Source of the DNA: JBDTNQ01 sp039933635
GTDB lineage: Bacteria > Acidobacteriota > Vicinamibacteria > Vicinamibacterales > SCN-69-37
NCBI GenBank assembly: GCA_039933635.1
Contig: JBDTNQ010000041.1
Span: forward strand, 1 to 32,479
Direction: 5' to 3'
DNA: 32,479 nucleotides
In this document: positions 1 through 7,364 of the stretch, in pieces
Numbering within the stretch: the first letter of the stretch is position 1
Layout of the letters: each line of letters opens with the position of its first letter
Notes under the pieces: generated by a model
What the model was told of the DNA's origin: nothing
Database searches by the model: none
Seen by the model: only the letters and a program-made list of their open reading frames with translations
Made by a program: the position numbers and the translations under genes

Positions 1-139
1 CCCGATGTCCCCGTCCCACATCCCAGTGCCCCGACCCGATCACTCAAGCGATCAATTGATCGATCGATCACCCGATGAATTGATCCGTGGCTCCGATACC
101 CCGATGCAATCACCCGATGCCCCGATCTACGATGACCAG
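1..139. repeat. Degenerate CCGATGA/GATCGATC low-complexity tract
   Basis: The stretch before the HAD gene is dominated by variants of CCCGATG, CCCGATC and GATCGATC. The same vocabulary recurs at 20671-20783, in front of the VWFA gene. An open frame runs through it (from position 5) and would add 45 residues to the HAD protein, but that extension is rich in Ser, Pro and Asp and has no domain similarity that I recognise, so I treat it as intergenic. The tract continues off the left edge, so its true length is unknown. Confidence 0.65.
128..133 (+). promoter_or_regulatory. Putative -10 (TACGAT), leaderless-type
   Basis: TACGAT ends exactly 6 nt before the ATG at 140, and no Shine-Dalgarno sequence precedes that ATG. 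The same spacing recurs at several other genes of this window. Caution: the hexamer lies in a repeat tract already rich in CGAT, so chance is more likely here than elsewhere. Confidence 0.35.
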
Positions 140-847
140 ATGTCTCCGTCTCTTTCCTCATTCCATCCCGCCGCCGCCATCTTCGATGTCGACGGCACCA
201 TCGTCGACAACATGGACTGGCACGCGCGCGCCTTCGACGCGTTCGCGCGGCGGCATGGGCTGCCCCCGATGACGCTGGAGACGCGACGGCAGACGGATGG
301 CAAACGGAATCGTGAAATCTTCCCGGTGCTGTTCGGCCGGGAGATCGGCCCGGAAGAGCTCCGGGCATTCGAGGAGGAGAAGGAAGGCATGTACCGGGAG
401 ATCTCTCGATCCGGGCTGAGCCCGATGGCCGGGTTCCTTCGGCTGCTCGACCGGCTCGATGACGCCTCCATTCCGGTCGCGCTCGCCACGTCGGCACCGG
501 AGGCCAATGTCGAGCACACACTGCGCGAAATCGGCCTGACCGATCGGCTGGGCGTGATCGCCCGCGGCGATCAGGTGAAGCGGGGCAAGCCCGCGCCGGA
601 TGTGTTCCTCTTCGCGGCGAGCCTCCTCGGCGTGCCGCCCGAGCAGTGCCTGGCCTTCGAGGATGCTCCTCTGGGGATCGCCAGCGCGCGGGCCGCGGGC
701 ATGCGGTGCGTGGCCATCACCTCGACCTTTTCGGCCGAGGACTTGCTGGCGTCCGATCCGCCTCCCGACGCCGCTTACGCTGATTTCGATGCGTATCTGA
801 ATGGCGTCGGCCGTATCTTTCTTGAGCCGGGCGGCCCAGGCGAGTAG
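140..847 (+). CDS. HAD-superfamily phosphatase (beta-phosphoglucomutase-like)
   Basis: A 235-residue haloacid dehalogenase-like hydrolase, expected to be cytoplasmic and to act on small phosphorylated metabolites (a sugar phosphate phosphatase or phosphoglucomutase). Motif I is FDVDGT near residue 14, with the nucleophile Asp and general acid Asp. A helical cap follows. Motif II is the Thr/Ser of ALATSAP, motif III the Lys of KRGKPAPD, and motif IV the Glu-Asp of CLAFEDAPLGI, the signature of the phosphoglucomutase/phosphoglycolate phosphatase branch. I chose ATG 140 over position 5 because homology begins right after it and the upstream sequence is a repeat tract. The exact substrate cannot be read from the sequence. 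The next gene starts 56 nt downstream on the same strand. Confidence 0.88.
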   Translation: MSPSLSSFHPAAAIFDVDGTIVDNMDWHARAFDAFARRHGLPPMTLETRRQTDGKRNREIFPVLFGREIGPEELRAFEEEKEGMYREISRSGLSPMAGFLRLLDRLDDASIPVALATSAPEANVEHTLREIGLTDRLGVIARGDQVKRGKPAPDVFLFAASLLGVPPEQCLAFEDAPLGIASARAAGMRCVAITSTFSAEDLLASDPPPDAAYADFDAYLNGVGRIFLEPGGPGE

Positions 848-903
848 ACTCGCGGTGACTCGATTCGAACAGGCGATCAGGCTTGGCGAACGAGGATGTT
901 CCC

Positions 904-2289
904 ATGTTCCGATTTGCCCGGCCCGCCCCTCGTCCAGACGACCCGGCCCGAACCGACCCGCCGGCGGCGGCAGCCGAGGACCCACGTTCGTCGGAGTTCA
1001 TGAGTGAGGACTCAGCCGAGGTGCGGGCGATGTGGGCGCCCCAGGTCAAGGTGGCCGGACCGGCACTCGCCCCTTTGGCGCCAACGGAGGCGCCCAGCGA
1101 GTTCGATGGGGAGCCCGACGAAGCATCTGGCGCCGAGCCTGCGGTCACCGTCACCGAACGTGAGGAAACCACGCCTGCGCCCGCGATTCCGAAGCTCGCA
1201 ATCGCTGGGCCCCGCGTCGATCCGGTGGTGACGCCCGCTGCCCCCACCCCCACAGCCTCGACGTCGCCGGCCCAGCGTCCGGCCGCGGTTCGGGTGTTAC
1301 CGCCGTCCGCGCCACCATCCCCGTCACGGACGACGTGGATGGTGATCGCGGCCATCGTAGTTATTGCCGCCACGATTGGTGCGGCCGCCCTGTGGCGTGA
1401 ACGGAGCGGCCAGATACCGCGCGATGCGGCCCCGCTGCCCGCGAGTCAAGGCACCGCGACGATCGTCTCGCGCCCGGCCGGGGCCGAGGTGCTGCTCAAC
1501 GGCGCTTCCCGCGGGACGACGCCGCTGAAGCTCTCACTGCCGGTCGGCTCATACGATCTGGAACTGCGCAATGACACGTCGAAGCGGTCCCTCACGCTGA
1601 CCGTCGAGGCATCGACCGCGGTGCGTGAATTCGTCGACCTCGCTCCTGATGGCGGACGAGGCAGTGTGGACATCTCCACTGACGTGGCGGGGGCGCGCAT
1701 CACGATTGACGGCGTTTCGCGGGGCGTGACGCCGCTGACCGTGAACGATCTCGAACCGGGCACCCACCGCATCGGCATGTCCAACAATGGGACGACGATC
1801 TTTCGCACGGTCACCGTCGCAGCTGGGGCGACGACGGCCGTGGTCGCCTCGGTGGCCCCTGCCGGAGCGACGGGCGGCTGGCTGACGATTGAATCACCGC
1901 TCGAGCTCCAGGTGCTCGAGGGAAACGAGGTTGTCGGCACCACGAAAGCGTCACGCTTGATGTTGCCAGCCGGACGCCACGAACTCGTGCTCGCGGCGCC
2001 AGCGTTCGATTTCGAGACCTCCATCACGGCACAGATCGCTCCAGGACGTACCGTGAGCGTGCCCGTCTCGGTGCCGAACGGCACGCTCTCAATCAACGCT
2101 GCACCCTGGGCGGACGTGATCATCGACGGCCGGCCCGTTGGGTCCACACCGATTGGGAATCTGTCGGTTTCCGTCGGTCCGCACGATGTCGTGTGGCGTC
2201 ATCCTCAGCTCGGTGAGCGCCGCCAGGTCGTCGCCGTCGGGGCCAGAGCCCCAGCGCGCGCCTCCGTCGATCTCACCAGGACCCCATGA
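904..2289 (+). CDS. Membrane-anchored PEGA-repeat protein
   Basis: A 461-residue protein. Residues 1-140 are Pro/Ala/Glu-rich and look disordered. One membrane segment (WMVIAAIVVIAATIGAAAL) lies near residues 144-164. The C-terminal part carries about four PEGA-type beta repeats of 70 residues; two read clearly (GASRGTTPLKLSLPVGSYDL and GVSRGVTPLTVNDLEPGTHR), a third is degenerate, and the last reads DGRPVGSTPIGNLSVSVGPH. PEGA domains are extracytoplasmic, surface-associated modules, so the repeats probably face the periplasm. ATG 904 is chosen over TTG 883 because GAGG (892-895) stands 8 nt upstream of it. The stop overlaps the next start (ATGA), so the two genes are translationally coupled and probably work together. 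The precise role is unknown. Confidence 0.85.
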   Translation: MFRFARPAPRPDDPARTDPPAAAAEDPRSSEFMSEDSAEVRAMWAPQVKVAGPALAPLAPTEAPSEFDGEPDEASGAEPAVTVTEREETTPAPAIPKLAIAGPRVDPVVTPAAPTPTASTSPAQRPAAVRVLPPSAPPSPSRTTWMVIAAIVVIAATIGAAALWRERSGQIPRDAAPLPASQGTATIVSRPAGAEVLLNGASRGTTPLKLSLPVGSYDLELRNDTSKRSLTLTVEASTAVREFVDLAPDGGRGSVDISTDVAGARITIDGVSRGVTPLTVNDLEPGTHRIGMSNNGTTIFRTVTVAAGATTAVVASVAPAGATGGWLTIESPLELQVLEGNEVVGTTKASRLMLPAGRHELVLAAPAFDFETSITAQIAPGRTVSVPVSVPNGTLSINAAPWADVIIDGRPVGSTPIGNLSVSVGPHDVVWRHPQLGERRQVVAVGARAPARASVDLTRTP

Positions 2290-3221
2290 TTGCCATCGTC
2301 CTTGCCGTTGCACTCGCGAGCGGCATGACGACTGCCCAGTCCGACGTGCCGACCGTGTCGCTGAGCGACATCGACGCGGTCAAGGCCTCCTATACGGCGG
2401 CCAACTATGACGAAGCGCTTCAGCGCATTGCAGAGATCGAACCCGGACGCGTCACACCGCAACTCGAGCAGTATCGCGCGCTGAGTCTGCTCGCGCTCGG
2501 CCGCAGTGCCGAGGCCGGACGCGCCTTCGAGCGACTGGTTCGCCAGGCGCCGCTGTACCGCCTGACGGAAGCCGACGTCTCCCCTCGAATTGCCACCACG
2601 TTTCGGGACGTGCGCCGGCGGCTGCTGCCGTCGATCGCGCGTGAAATCTACGCGCGGGGCAAATCCAGCTACGACCAGAAGCGCTACGCCCAATCGTCCG
2701 CGGAGTTGAACGAGTTGCTCAAAGTCCTGAACGACGCGGACCTCGAAGGACAGAGCGCCGGTGTGGACGACTTGAAACAGCTCGCGGAAGGCTTTATCCG
2801 CCTGGCCGAGGCTGAGATGTCGCTTGCGGCCCGCGTCGCCTCTCCTGCGGCACCGGTCGCGCCTGCGTCGGCTCCGGCCCCTGTTTCGGATCCGTCGGCG
2901 GCCGTCATCACGAAAATCATCATCTATACAGCGGCCGATGCGAACGTGACGCCGCCGGTCGAGATCGACCGCCGGATGCCGCCTTGGGCTCCTCCGGCCG
3001 TGATCGCTCGCAGCAACATGGAGTACCGTGGCGAACTCCGGATCGTCGTCAACGAAATCGGCGTCGTGGAGTCCGCGTTCGTGAGTCGGCCGACGGTGCC
3101 GTCGTACGACCTGACCCTCCTCGAAGCCGCCCGTCGCTGGCGCTTCAAGCCGGCCATGCTCAACAACCAGCCGGTGAAGTATCAGCTCAGCTACAACGTT
3201 GCGCTGACCCCGAGGCGGTAA
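2286..3221 (+). CDS. Secreted TPR-like protein with TonB C-terminal-type domain
   Basis: A 311-residue protein starting in an ATGA overlap with the PEGA gene. Residues 1-18 form a signal peptide. Residues 25-180 are helical with TPR-like pairs (YTAANYDEALQRIAEIEPG, then KSSYDQKRYAQSSAELNELL). An Ala/Pro hinge follows at about 190-210. Residues 220-305 resemble the TonB C-terminal fold: a Pro-Pro-Val-Glu entry, GELRIVVNEIGVVESAFVSR, then a helix with AARRWRFKPAML. No N-terminal membrane anchor or long Pro-rich span is seen, so it is not a classical energy-transducing TonB. It is more likely a periplasmic adaptor that works with the PEGA protein. Such PEGA plus TonB-C pairs are common in Acidobacteriota; their function is not established. 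Confidence 0.8.
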   Translation: MIAIVLAVALASGMTTAQSDVPTVSLSDIDAVKASYTAANYDEALQRIAEIEPGRVTPQLEQYRALSLLALGRSAEAGRAFERLVRQAPLYRLTEADVSPRIATTFRDVRRRLLPSIAREIYARGKSSYDQKRYAQSSAELNELLKVLNDADLEGQSAGVDDLKQLAEGFIRLAEAEMSLAARVASPAAPVAPASAPAPVSDPSAAVITKIIIYTAADANVTPPVEIDRRMPPWAPPAVIARSNMEYRGELRIVVNEIGVVESAFVSRPTVPSYDLTLLEAARRWRFKPAMLNNQPVKYQLSYNVALTPRR

Positions 3222-3265
3222 CCGGCTGCAGTTCTCCCGGGAGCTTCGAAGCTCGAGGTCCGGGG

Positions 3266-3281
3266 GGCGGGACGTCCCGCC
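3266..3281 (+). terminator. GC-rich hairpin after the TonB-C gene
   Basis: GGCGGG-ACGT-CCCGCC is a perfect 16-bp inverted repeat 45 nt past the stop at 3221. Two further perfect palindromes precede it (CTCCCGGGAG at 3235-3244, overlapping GAGCTTCGAAGCTC at 3241-3254). No T-run follows, so it may be a regulatory palindrome rather than an intrinsic terminator. Confidence 0.35.
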
Positions 3282-3302
3282 AGCCCCACGCCCCGCGCCT
3301 GG

Positions 3303-3330
3303 GGAATATCCCTTGCCCTTGCGGATATCC
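3303..3330 (+). promoter_or_regulatory. Putative ECF-type promoter of the sigma/anti-sigma operon
   Basis: GGAATATCCC (3303-3312), then 8 nt, then GCGG (3321-3324). The same arrangement, GGAATATCCC-N8-GCGG, occurs at 4778-4799 in front of the Met-rich secreted protein. The distance to the start codon is similar (83 nt here, 94 nt there). ECF sigma factors commonly recognise a GGAA-containing -35 and autoregulate, so this is a reasonable candidate for the target of the sigma factor encoded at 3386. I saw no third copy in the window. Confidence 0.5.
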
Positions 3331-3385
3331 TCCCGATGACCGTGATCACGGATCCACTCCGTTCCGGGGCCCCGGGGGCACCGGC

Positions 3386-3949
3386 ATGAGCGAACGAGAC
3401 GACGAGCGTCGCTGGGCCGCCTTCGAGGCGGAAGCGATGCCGCACGTCGATCGGCTGTTCCGCCTGGCGATGTGGCTCGAGCGGGATCGCGCCGTGGCGG
3501 AGGATCTCGTGCAGGACACACTTCGGCAGGCGCTTGAATCCTTCGGCAGATATACGCCGGGCACGAACTGCCGCGCGTGGCTCGTGACGATCCTCCAGCA
3601 CCTCCGCAGCAACCGGCGCCGCGCGGCCAGCCGCTCGCCCCTCGTGGACGACGTCGACGATGCGGCGGCAGGCGCGATGCCGTTCGTGCCGCCGATACCC
3701 GAAGTGTTGACGGACGAGGACGTCCTCGCCGCTCTGAAACGCATCCCGCTGGCGCACCAGGAAGTGATCGTTCTCAGTGACGTTGAAGAGCTCAGCTACA
3801 AGGAGATCGCCCGTGCCCTGTCGATTCCAATCGGCACGGTGATGTCGCGACTCCATCGAGGCCGCGCGCTGCTCCGTCACGAGTTGGCCGCATTCTCCGC
3901 GAGAACGGCGGGACATCGCCGAGACGTGGCATCGAGGTCGACGACATGA
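3386..3949 (+). CDS. ECF-type RNA polymerase sigma factor
   Basis: A 187-residue sigma-70 family factor of the extracytoplasmic-function group. Region 2 covers about residues 15-80 (VDRLFRLAMWLERDRAVAEDLVQDTL, GRYTPGTNCRAWLVTILQH). Region 4 covers about 110-165 (IPLAHQEVIVLSDVEELSYKEIA, then the recognition helix IPIGTVMSRLHRGRALL). The open frame extends far upstream, but ATG 3386 is where similarity begins and it gives the usual ECF length. The last codons overlap the anti-sigma start (ATGA at 3946-3949), so the pair is co-translated. It should direct polymerase to stress promoters when released by the membrane anti-sigma factor; candidate targets are the GGAATATCCC elements at 3303 and 4778. 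Confidence 0.92.
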   Translation: MSERDDERRWAAFEAEAMPHVDRLFRLAMWLERDRAVAEDLVQDTLRQALESFGRYTPGTNCRAWLVTILQHLRSNRRRAASRSPLVDDVDDAAAGAMPFVPPIPEVLTDEDVLAALKRIPLAHQEVIVLSDVEELSYKEIARALSIPIGTVMSRLHRGRALLRHELAAFSARTAGHRRDVASRSTT

Positions 3950-4776
3950 CCATGACCTGCCGTGACGCGCGCGACCTGGCCGACGCGTATCTCGCCGACG
4001 AGATGTCTGTCGAGACGCGGCACGACATCGAGCGGCATCTGGAGGCGTGCCCGGAATGCAGGGCGGAGTTCGAACATGGCCGGGCATTGCGTGGTTCGGT
4101 GCGGCGGGCATTTCTCGGGAACGCGTACCTCCAGTCGTCCCCAGACTTGACGGCCTCGATCGCACGAACGCTGCGGCCGGCGTCAGGGACCGCACGCCCG
4201 TCCACCGCGTGGCGCTATCGCTGGGCGACGGCCGCGGCCGCGGTCATTCTGGTCAGCGCGGCAGCCGTTGGCGTGGCGATGAGCATGGATACGGCGCAAT
4301 TGCTGTCGCTGGCGCGTGCCGCGTGGGGCGACCATCGCAATTGTGCGGTCGCCTTTCGCCTGGCCCAGAAGCCGCTGTCTCTCGAGGAGGCTTCTTGGAG
4401 CTTCGATGCGTCGTTCGCGCGACTCCAGACGACGCCTGGTGCCGTGATTGTGACGGCTGGAGGCGATGCGCTGGTGACCGAACGGCATTCGTGCGAGTTT
4501 GGCGGCCGGCGATATGCGCACATCGTGCTGAAATTCAAGGGTGAGCTGGTGTCCCTGCTGATTGCCGACGAGGAGACGAGCCACGGGGAGAACGTCCTCC
4601 GCGCGATGACGATGCCGGGACTCCACGTGCGTGTGCTCAGCGTCGACGGCGAGCAGGCCGCGGTGTTCAGGGCTGCCGATCACCTCGGGATCGTTGTCGG
4701 CCACCTGTCGGAGACCGACCTGCGACAGTTGACCGCGGCCCTGGCAGCGCCCGTGGCATCGGCGCTCGCCGGTTGA
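3946..4776 (+). CDS. Transmembrane zinc-finger anti-sigma factor with His/Cys sensor-like domain
   Basis: A 276-residue partner of the preceding sigma factor. The N-terminal zf-HC2 anti-sigma domain has C5 and H31-x3-C35-x2-C38, which bind zinc and hold the sigma factor in many ECF systems. One membrane segment lies at about 92-112 (WATAAAAVILVSAAAVGVAM), placing the rest in the periplasm. The periplasmic part has two clusters, H130/C133 (DHRNCAVAF) and H181/C183 followed by H192 (RHSCEFGGRRYAHIVL), that could bind metal or form a redox pair. I infer a sensor for metal or oxidative stress, but no family assignment of this domain can be proved here. The start is fixed by the ATGA overlap. Confidence 0.88.
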   Translation: MTMTCRDARDLADAYLADEMSVETRHDIERHLEACPECRAEFEHGRALRGSVRRAFLGNAYLQSSPDLTASIARTLRPASGTARPSTAWRYRWATAAAAVILVSAAAVGVAMSMDTAQLLSLARAAWGDHRNCAVAFRLAQKPLSLEEASWSFDASFARLQTTPGAVIVTAGGDALVTERHSCEFGGRRYAHIVLKFKGELVSLLIADEETSHGENVLRAMTMPGLHVRVLSVDGEQAAVFRAADHLGIVVGHLSETDLRQLTAALAAPVASALAG

Positions 4777-4777
4777 C

Positions 4778-4805
4778 GGAATATCCCGCCGCTCCGCGGT
4801 GATAG
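4778..4805 (+). promoter_or_regulatory. Putative ECF-type promoter of the Met-rich protein gene
   Basis: GGAATATCCC at 4778-4787 and GCGG at 4796-4799, directly after the anti-sigma stop. Ten identical bases and the same 8-nt gap to GCGG match the element at 3303 upstream of the sigma factor. It suggests that the gene at 4872 is a target of that sigma factor. Confidence 0.5.
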
Positions 4806-4871
4806 TGGCAATGACCGGCGCGGGTCTCCTGCAACTGGTCACCAACGCACGCCACAGAACAGGGAGCAGTC

Positions 4872-5357
4872 ATGAACAACGCAATCTGGGTTAGTACGGC
4901 GCTCGCATGTCTCGCGACTGCGGCAGTCGTCTCTGCGCAGTCGAACGGACCGATGCAGTCGAACGCACCGATGTCGAAAGGGATGGCGGACGGGAAGATG
5001 GACATGTCCTACTCGGGCTGCGTCGAGAAGGATGCCAAGAAAGGTACCTACTCGCTGTCGCACGCGACGGCGGCCGACAGCATGATGAAGGATGGCATGA
5101 TGAAGGGCATGGCGATGGACTCGAGCAAGGACGCGATGGCCAATGATATGTGGCTGGCCTTGACGAGTAAGGACATCGACCTCAGTAAGCACGTGGGCCA
5201 CAAGGTGACCGTCCTGGGTACTGGCGCTACACCGATGGTGATGGGCAAGGAGATGCCGACAATGTCTTCCGATAAGGCGATGCCCAAGGCCAAGTCGATG
5301 GAGATGGCGTCGTTTGCCGTGAAGAGCCTGACGATGGTGTCGTCGAGCTGTCAGTAG
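4872..5357 (+). CDS. Secreted methionine-rich small protein
   Basis: A 161-residue protein with a signal peptide (residues 1-22, ending VVSAQS) and GGGAG as ribosome site 6-7 nt before ATG. The mature part begins with a short Met-containing repeat (QSNGPM, QSNAPM), then YSGCVEKDAKKGTYSLSHA, a Met-dense stretch (SMMKDGMMKGMAMDSS), and DLSKHVGHKVTVLGTG, which resembles the small OB/BON-like secreted proteins frequent in Acidobacteriota ('GCVEKD...GTY...DLSKHVGHKV'). Repeated Met-x-Met and Met-Met groups are typical of proteins that bind Cu(I) or scavenge oxidants, so a role in envelope metal or oxidative stress is a reasonable inference. Its promoter element matches that of the ECF operon just upstream. 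No characterised homologue is recognised. Confidence 0.78.
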   Translation: MNNAIWVSTALACLATAAVVSAQSNGPMQSNAPMSKGMADGKMDMSYSGCVEKDAKKGTYSLSHATAADSMMKDGMMKGMAMDSSKDAMANDMWLALTSKDIDLSKHVGHKVTVLGTGATPMVMGKEMPTMSSDKAMPKAKSMEMASFAVKSLTMVSSSCQ

Positions 5358-5385
5358 AAGGCCCAGGGCTCGGGGCCCGACGCGC

Positions 5386-6621
5386 CTATCGCAGGATGTC
5401 GGCCGGATCGATCGCCATCGATCCGAACGTCGCCTTACGCGCGGGTTCCTGAGCCTTCACCTTGATGCCGACGCGACGGTCCTCGAGCAGGTCGGCAAGT
5501 TCGAGCTTCAGGTTGTTGGTATTGGTGGCGTAGCTCAGGCCGGTGTCGATGTCGATCGTGCCGGCGCGGATGAGGCGCTCGATCTCGCCGTCGAAATGCT
5601 GCATGCCGTCTTCGGCGCCGTCACGCATCGCATCGAGCAGCGTCCGCCCGTCCTTCTCACCCTGCTCGATGTACTCGCGCGTGCGGAGTGTGCCCTTGAG
5701 CACCTCGACGATCGCCACGCGTCCTTCGCGATCCTTCCGCGGCAGCAGGCGCTGAGACAGAATGTACTGCACGGCCTTCGCGAGCCGTGTCCGAATCGTC
5801 TGCTGATCGCCCAGTGGGAACGTGCCGACGATGCGCTCGACGGTTTTGGCGGCGTCGATGGTGTGCAGCGTCGAGAGCACGAGGTGGCCCGTCTCCGCGG
5901 CCTCCAGCGCCGTTTCAATCGTCTCGCGATCGCGCATCTCGCCGACGAGGATCACCTTCGGCGCCTGGCGCAGCGCCGCCCGAAGGGCGAGACCGAACGT
6001 CGGCGTATCGCTGTGGAGTTCGCGCTGGTGAATGGTGGCGCGCTTGTGAGCGTGCAGGAATTCGATCGGATCCTCGATCGTCAGCACGTGAATCGCGCGG
6101 GCCTCGTTCATCCGGTCCACGATGGCCGCGAGTGTTGACGATTTGCCGGAACCCGTTGGCCCTGTCACCAGCACGATGCCGTTGCGGAGTCCGACGATCT
6201 GATCCAGCTGCGGGGGAAGGCCCAGGTCCTCGAATGTCGGAATACGCGAGGGGATTACGCGCATGACGATGGCGTGAGCCGAGCGCTGGCGGAAGACGTT
6301 CACGCGGAAGCGGGTCTGGCCGGACGCGAACGACAGGTCCGCCGACCCATCGCGTTCGATCTGCTGCGCGGCCATGGGGTTGGTGCTCGTCAGCATCTGG
6401 GCGAGCATCTTCGTATGGTCGGCGGTGAGCCGCTCGAGACCCGGAAACGGCAGCTCCACGAGTTCGCCGTTGCTCTCGATCTGGGGCGCCCGTCCCGGCG
6501 AGAAGATCAAGTCGCTGACCGAGGTCCGCGAACGAAGCATGGCGTCTATGAGCTGTTCGAACGACGCACGGATGGCGGTATGAGGCGTAGCTGCGGTGGT
6601 CACCGCGGCCCGACAGTGCAT
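5386..6621 (-). CDS. PilT/PilU-type twitching motility ATPase
   Basis: A 411-residue secretion-type hexameric ATPase that powers type IV pilus retraction. The N-terminal PAS-like domain includes SVSDLIFSPGRAPQIESNGE. The core has Walker A GPTGSGKSST (about 154-163), the Asp box HVLTIEDPIEF, Walker B region KVILVGEMRDRET and His box TGHLVLSTLHT. The C-terminal tail (FDGEIERLIRAGTIDIDTGL, YATNTNNLKLEL) is of the PilT/PilU kind. The frame opens at GTG 6690, but the extra 23 residues have low third-position G+C and no similarity, so I start at ATG 6621. No pilin or pilus assembly gene lies nearby. I cannot separate PilT from PilU with certainty. It converges with the Met-rich gene (28 nt between stops). 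Confidence 0.88.
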   Translation of the reverse strand: MHCRAAVTTAATPHTAIRASFEQLIDAMLRSRTSVSDLIFSPGRAPQIESNGELVELPFPGLERLTADHTKMLAQMLTSTNPMAAQQIERDGSADLSFASGQTRFRVNVFRQRSAHAIVMRVIPSRIPTFEDLGLPPQLDQIVGLRNGIVLVTGPTGSGKSSTLAAIVDRMNEARAIHVLTIEDPIEFLHAHKRATIHQRELHSDTPTFGLALRAALRQAPKVILVGEMRDRETIETALEAAETGHLVLSTLHTIDAAKTVERIVGTFPLGDQQTIRTRLAKAVQYILSQRLLPRKDREGRVAIVEVLKGTLRTREYIEQGEKDGRTLLDAMRDGAEDGMQHFDGEIERLIRAGTIDIDTGLSYATNTNNLKLELADLLEDRRVGIKVKAQEPARKATFGSMAIDPADILR

Positions 6622-6720
6622 GACAAGTGCCAAGATTGAACTTCCCGCTACTTCGCAGCATTGACCGGCCTCGATTGCACGGCACGTCACGGAGACCCCC
6701 CGCGCGGAACGTCGGTCCAG

Positions 6721-6760
6721 TCACAGCTGTGATCGCGCACCGCGAAAAATGTGATCGCGC
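6721..6760. repeat. TGTGATCGCGC direct repeat plus TCACAGCTGTGA palindrome
   Basis: TGTGATCGCGC occurs at 6728-6738 and again at 6750-6760, a 22-bp period (two helical turns). The first copy overlaps a perfect palindrome TCACAGCTGTGA at 6721-6732. The element lies between the divergent PilT-like and YhgN-like genes, directly upstream of the putative -10 at 6764, so it looks like a regulator binding site. The regulator is unknown; the half-site TGTGA recalls CRP/FNR sites but the full CRP pattern is absent. Confidence 0.5.
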
Positions 6761-6763
6761 CGG

Positions 6764-6769
6764 TATGAT
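6764..6769 (+). promoter_or_regulatory. Putative -10 (TATGAT), leaderless-type
   Basis: TATGAT ends 6 nt before the GTG start at 6776. Transcription would begin at or next to the start codon. No spaced Shine-Dalgarno sequence is present. Confidence 0.5.
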
Positions 6770-6775
6770 GGCGGG

Positions 6776-7357
6776 GTGGAGTTGTTCTCGGCGGTCCTGA
6801 CCCTTTTCTTGATCATGGACCCGCTCGGGAACGTCCCGTTGTTCCTGTCCGTGCTGCGAGCCGTGCCGCCCGAGCGGCGCCGCATCGTACTGGTGCGCGA
6901 GGTCGGCCTCGCGTACCTGGTGCTGCTGGGCTTCCTCCTGGCCGGCCGTTCACTGACGCGGTACCTGCACCTGCAACCGGAGACCATCAGCATCGCCGGC
7001 GGCATCGTGCTGTTCCTGATCGCCTTGCGCATGATTTTCCCGGACGAGCACGGCCTGATTGGCGACACGCTCGAAGGAGAGCCCTTTCTGGTGCCGCTGG
7101 CCATTCCGCTGTTTGCGGGTCCCTCCACGCTTGCGGCGCTGCTGTTGTTGCAGCGGTCGGTCCCATCCAACCTGGACCTCCTGGCGGCGGTGACCATCGC
7201 CTGGGCCGTGAGCGGGGGCATCCTGCTCGCGTCGACGTTCTTCTATCGACTGCTCCGCCCGCGCGGACTCATCGCAATGGAGCGTCTCATGGGCATGCTG
7301 CTCGTGATGATTGCCGTGCAGATGCTGATGGACGGCGTGCGGCCCTTTCTCCGCTGA
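6776..7357 (+). CDS. yhgN: MarC/YhgN-family integral membrane protein
   Basis: A 193-residue protein with about six membrane segments. It aligns end to end with the E. coli YhgN/UPF0056 pattern: TLFLIMDPLGNVPLFLSVL at the N-terminus, PPERRRIVLVRE, ISIAGGIVLFLIALRMIFP, then EGEPFLVPLAIPLFAGPST and MERLMGMLLVMIAVQMLMDG. The family is widespread; the old link to multiple antibiotic resistance (MarC) has not held up and the transported substrate is unknown. GTG 6776 gives the exact N-terminus of the family. A TATGAT -10-like box 6 nt upstream suggests a leaderless mRNA. The amine-oxidase remnant begins 7 nt past the stop, so the two were probably an operon. Confidence 0.88.
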   Translation: MELFSAVLTLFLIMDPLGNVPLFLSVLRAVPPERRRIVLVREVGLAYLVLLGFLLAGRSLTRYLHLQPETISIAGGIVLFLIALRMIFPDEHGLIGDTLEGEPFLVPLAIPLFAGPSTLAALLLLQRSVPSNLDLLAAVTIAWAVSGGILLASTFFYRLLRPRGLIAMERLMGMLLVMIAVQMLMDGVRPFLR

Positions 7358-7364
7358 GAGCCAC

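Noticed and set aside
861..880. T-loop-like GATTCGAAC suggesting a tRNA
   Set aside because: No acceptor stem, D-loop or anticodon arm can be formed around it. No tRNA was found anywhere in the window.
2205..3521. 438-codon minus-strand open frame across the TonB-C gene and intergenic region
   Set aside because: It crosses a coupled gene pair and palindromes and gives an Arg-rich product without similarity.
5360..5377. Hairpin terminator between the Met-rich gene and the PilT-type gene
   Set aside because: The stem is only 5 bp (GGCCC/GGGCC) and no T-run follows; too weak to call.
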